From NCBI GenBank assembly GCA_049582065.1, contig JBAUTF010000393.1:1-7633 (forward strand): a stretch of DNA of 7,633 nt, in the 5' to 3' direction. The DNA comes from DATKSS01 sp049582065 (GTDB lineage: Bacteria; Chloroflexota; Dormibacteria; Dormibacterales; Dormibacteraceae). How positions within the stretch are numbered: position 1 is the first letter of the stretch; the number at the start of each line of letters is the position of its first letter. Shown piece by piece: positions 6,416 to 7,633 of this stretch. The translations under genes and the position numbers were made by a program. The notes beneath the pieces are model-generated. The model ran no database searches. It saw nothing but the letters and a program-made list of their open reading frames with translations, and was not told the DNA's origin.

Positions 6416-7277
6416 GTCCGTTTTCGTCGGGCTGCCCAGAAGGATGGTCAGCGTCAGCGTCGACGGGCAAGAGCTCGACGTGATCGAAGGATCGACGATC
6501 CTGGACGCTTGCCGCCGGATGCAGATCGACACGCCTACGCTGTGCCAGCTCGACACCCTGACGCCCGTCAACGTGTGCAGGGTCTGCGTCGTCGAGGTCG
6601 AGGGGTCGCGCGTGCTCGTCCCGGCGTGTTCGCGCAAGGTCGAGAGCGGGATGAAGATCCAGACCGACTCCGAGCGCGTGCGGCACAGCCGCCGGCTCGT
6701 CCTCGAGCTGCTGGCCTCGTCGGTGGACATGTCTCTCTGCTCGCCGCAGGTGCACGGCTGGATGAACCGCTACGGCGCGACTCCCGCCCGATTCGGAAGC
6801 GAGGTTGCGACGGTCGCGCAGCCCGTCAAGGTCGACAACGAGCTGTACGTGCGCGACTACTCGCGCTGCATCCTCTGCTACAAGTGCGTCGAGGCATGCG
6901 GGGTCGAGGCCCAGAACACGTTCGCAATCGGAGTTGCGGGGCGTGGCTTCGACTCGCACATCTCGACCGAGTTCACGGTGCCGCTGCCCGATTCCGCGTG
7001 CGTGTACTGCGGCAACTGCATCGGCGTGTGCCCGACCGGGGCTCTGATGTTCAAGAGCGAGCACGACATGCGGGCCGCAGGCACTTGGGACGAGTCGAAG
7101 CAGGCCGTGACGGAGACGGTGTGCCCCTACTGCGGTGTGGGCTGCATGCTCGAGCTGCACGTGCAGGACAACGCGATCGTCAAGGTGACCTCGCCGCTGG
7201 ACCACAGCGTCACCTCGGGACACCTTTGCGTGAAGGGTCGCTTCGGCTTCGAGTTCGTCCAGCGGCGCAAGCAGTGA
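6408..7277 (+). CDS. formate dehydrogenase alpha subunit, N-terminal iron-sulfur part (289 aa)
   Basis: This protein is the missing front of the alpha subunit. A NuoG-like [2Fe-2S] domain carries C46-x10-C57-x2-C60-x13-C74. A degenerate His-Cys cluster region follows (about 96-125). Two ferredoxin-type [4Fe-4S] motifs follow: C154/C157/C160/C164 and C198/C201/C204/C208. Last is the MopB-type [4Fe-4S] domain with C239-x2-C242-x3-C246-x27-C274, and Lys276 in C-V-K-G-R-F as the likely electron-relay lysine next to the pterin. It stops at F-G-F-E-F-V-Q-R-R-K-Q, exactly where undivided FdhA proteins continue into the R-L-T-x-P-L segment that opens the catalytic gene at 2669. It should relay electrons from the Mo/W-Sec site to the diaphorase. 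The ATG lies inside the diaphorase end (8-base overlap), implying coupled translation. Confidence 0.93.
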   Translation: MAESVFVGLPRRMVSVSVDGQELDVIEGSTILDACRRMQIDTPTLCQLDTLTPVNVCRVCVVEVEGSRVLVPACSRKVESGMKIQTDSERVRHSRRLVLELLASSVDMSLCSPQVHGWMNRYGATPARFGSEVATVAQPVKVDNELYVRDYSRCILCYKCVEACGVEAQNTFAIGVAGRGFDSHISTEFTVPLPDSACVYCGNCIGVCPTGALMFKSEHDMRAAGTWDESKQAVTETVCPYCGVGCMLELHVQDNAIVKVTSPLDHSVTSGHLCVKGRFGFEFVQRRKQ

Positions 7278-7282
7278 GACCG

Positions 7283-7633
7283 CTATCCGTCGTGGGGGCT
7301 CGGCGAAGGGCTCGGCGAAGCGGTGGGCGAGCCGGTTCCGGAATGATCGCCTGACGGCTCCGGGGACTCGTGCGGCTTTGGCGAAGGCGATCGTTCGGGC
7401 TTGCCGGAGGTCTCTGGCCGAGGCGAGGCCTCGTGCTCGGGGGCGTGGGCGGGAGGCGCGGCCGCCGGTGGCCGTGGTGACTCGGCTTCGGGGCTGGGGG
7501 TCGATTGCGGGCCTGTCGTCAGGGCGGGGGCATGACCGGCCGATTCGAGCGTCGAAGCCGCCCGCTGGGTCCAGACCACCGGGTTCGCGCTCCCGGTCGC
7601 AGCGAAAGCCGCCAGCGCCACGAAGCCGGCGAC
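7283..7633 (-). CDS. Pro/Ser/Glu-rich exported or membrane-anchored protein, 5' end beyond the right edge
   Basis: The minus-strand frame is open from the window end to TAG at 7285-7283. It begins with a hydrophobic stretch (V-A-G-F-V-A-L-A-A-F-A-A-T-G-S-A) that could be a signal peptide core or a transmembrane helix. A low-complexity tail of about 85 residues follows, dominated by Pro, Ser, Glu, His and Ala and ending S-P-S-P-S-P-S-P-H-D-G. A GTG at 7621 could serve as a start, but the hydrophobic frame extends upstream of it, so the gene probably begins outside the window. The tail would be a disordered extracytoplasmic or wall-spanning linker. No domain is recognised. It converges on the formate dehydrogenase operon with only 5 bases between stops and no visible hairpin terminator. 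Confidence 0.6.
   Translation of the reverse strand, partial: VAGFVALAAFAATGSANPVVWTQRAASTLESAGHAPALTTGPQSTPSPEAESPRPPAAAPPAHAPEHEASPRPETSGKPERSPSPKPHESPEPSGDHSGTGSPTASPSPSPSPHDG
7297..7320. repeat. two tandem copies of a 12-base coding repeat
   Basis: GGCTCGGCGAAG occurs twice back to back. On the minus strand it encodes part of the Ser-Pro repeat at the C-terminus of the right-edge protein. It is a site of likely slippage and length variation. Confidence 0.75.

Noticed and set aside
5423..6730. A 435-codon minus-strand ORF
   Set aside because: It is antisense to the diaphorase and iron-sulfur genes, has no recognisable domain, and is explained by the codon bias of the true genes.

Overview
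The window is high-GC bacterial DNA with tightly packed genes and frequent GTG/TTG starts. Several genes overlap or nearly touch. This fits an actinobacterial, Chloroflexota or Dormibacterota-like soil organism, but the taxonomy is an inference from composition and protein style only.

The centre and right (about 1443-7277, all plus strand) form a compact operon. A class I/II PLP aminotransferase is followed after 41 bases by a cytoplasmic, NAD-linked, molybdenum/tungsten formate dehydrogenase encoded by three abutting or overlapping genes. The first is the catalytic part of the alpha subunit. It reads through an in-frame TGA at 2924-2926 that is almost certainly selenocysteine: it sits in the N-R-T-U-H active-site motif and is followed by a textbook bacterial SECIS hairpin with a GGTCT apical loop. 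The second is a NuoE-NuoF (HoxF-like) diaphorase fusion that would pass electrons to NAD(P). The third encodes the part of the alpha subunit that normally comes first: a [2Fe-2S] domain, two ferredoxin-type [4Fe-4S] clusters and the CxxCxxxC...C domain that lies next to the bis-MGD cofactor. The alpha subunit is therefore split in two, with the halves in permuted order on either side of the diaphorase gene. Both halves carry complementary conserved ends, so together they rebuild one complete FdhA. Electrons would run from formate via Mo/W-Sec to the proximal [4Fe-4S] cluster, the ferredoxin clusters, the diaphorase clusters and FMN, and then NAD+. The reverse direction is also possible.

The left part (1-1442) is a less certain accessory stretch. 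It holds a partial minus-strand gene running off the left edge (24 codons, excellent ribosome site), a small basic minus-strand ORF coupled to it by an ATGA overlap, a possible plus-strand gene fragment, and a clear minus-strand class I SAM-dependent methyltransferase. A divergent intergenic region of 300 bases containing short repeats and palindromes lies before the aminotransferase. At the right edge a partial minus-strand gene converges on the operon; it encodes a hydrophobic segment followed by a long Pro/Ser/Glu-rich tail.

No rRNA, tRNA, CRISPR array, insertion sequence or selenocysteine machinery gene (selA, selB, selC, selD) was seen in the window.
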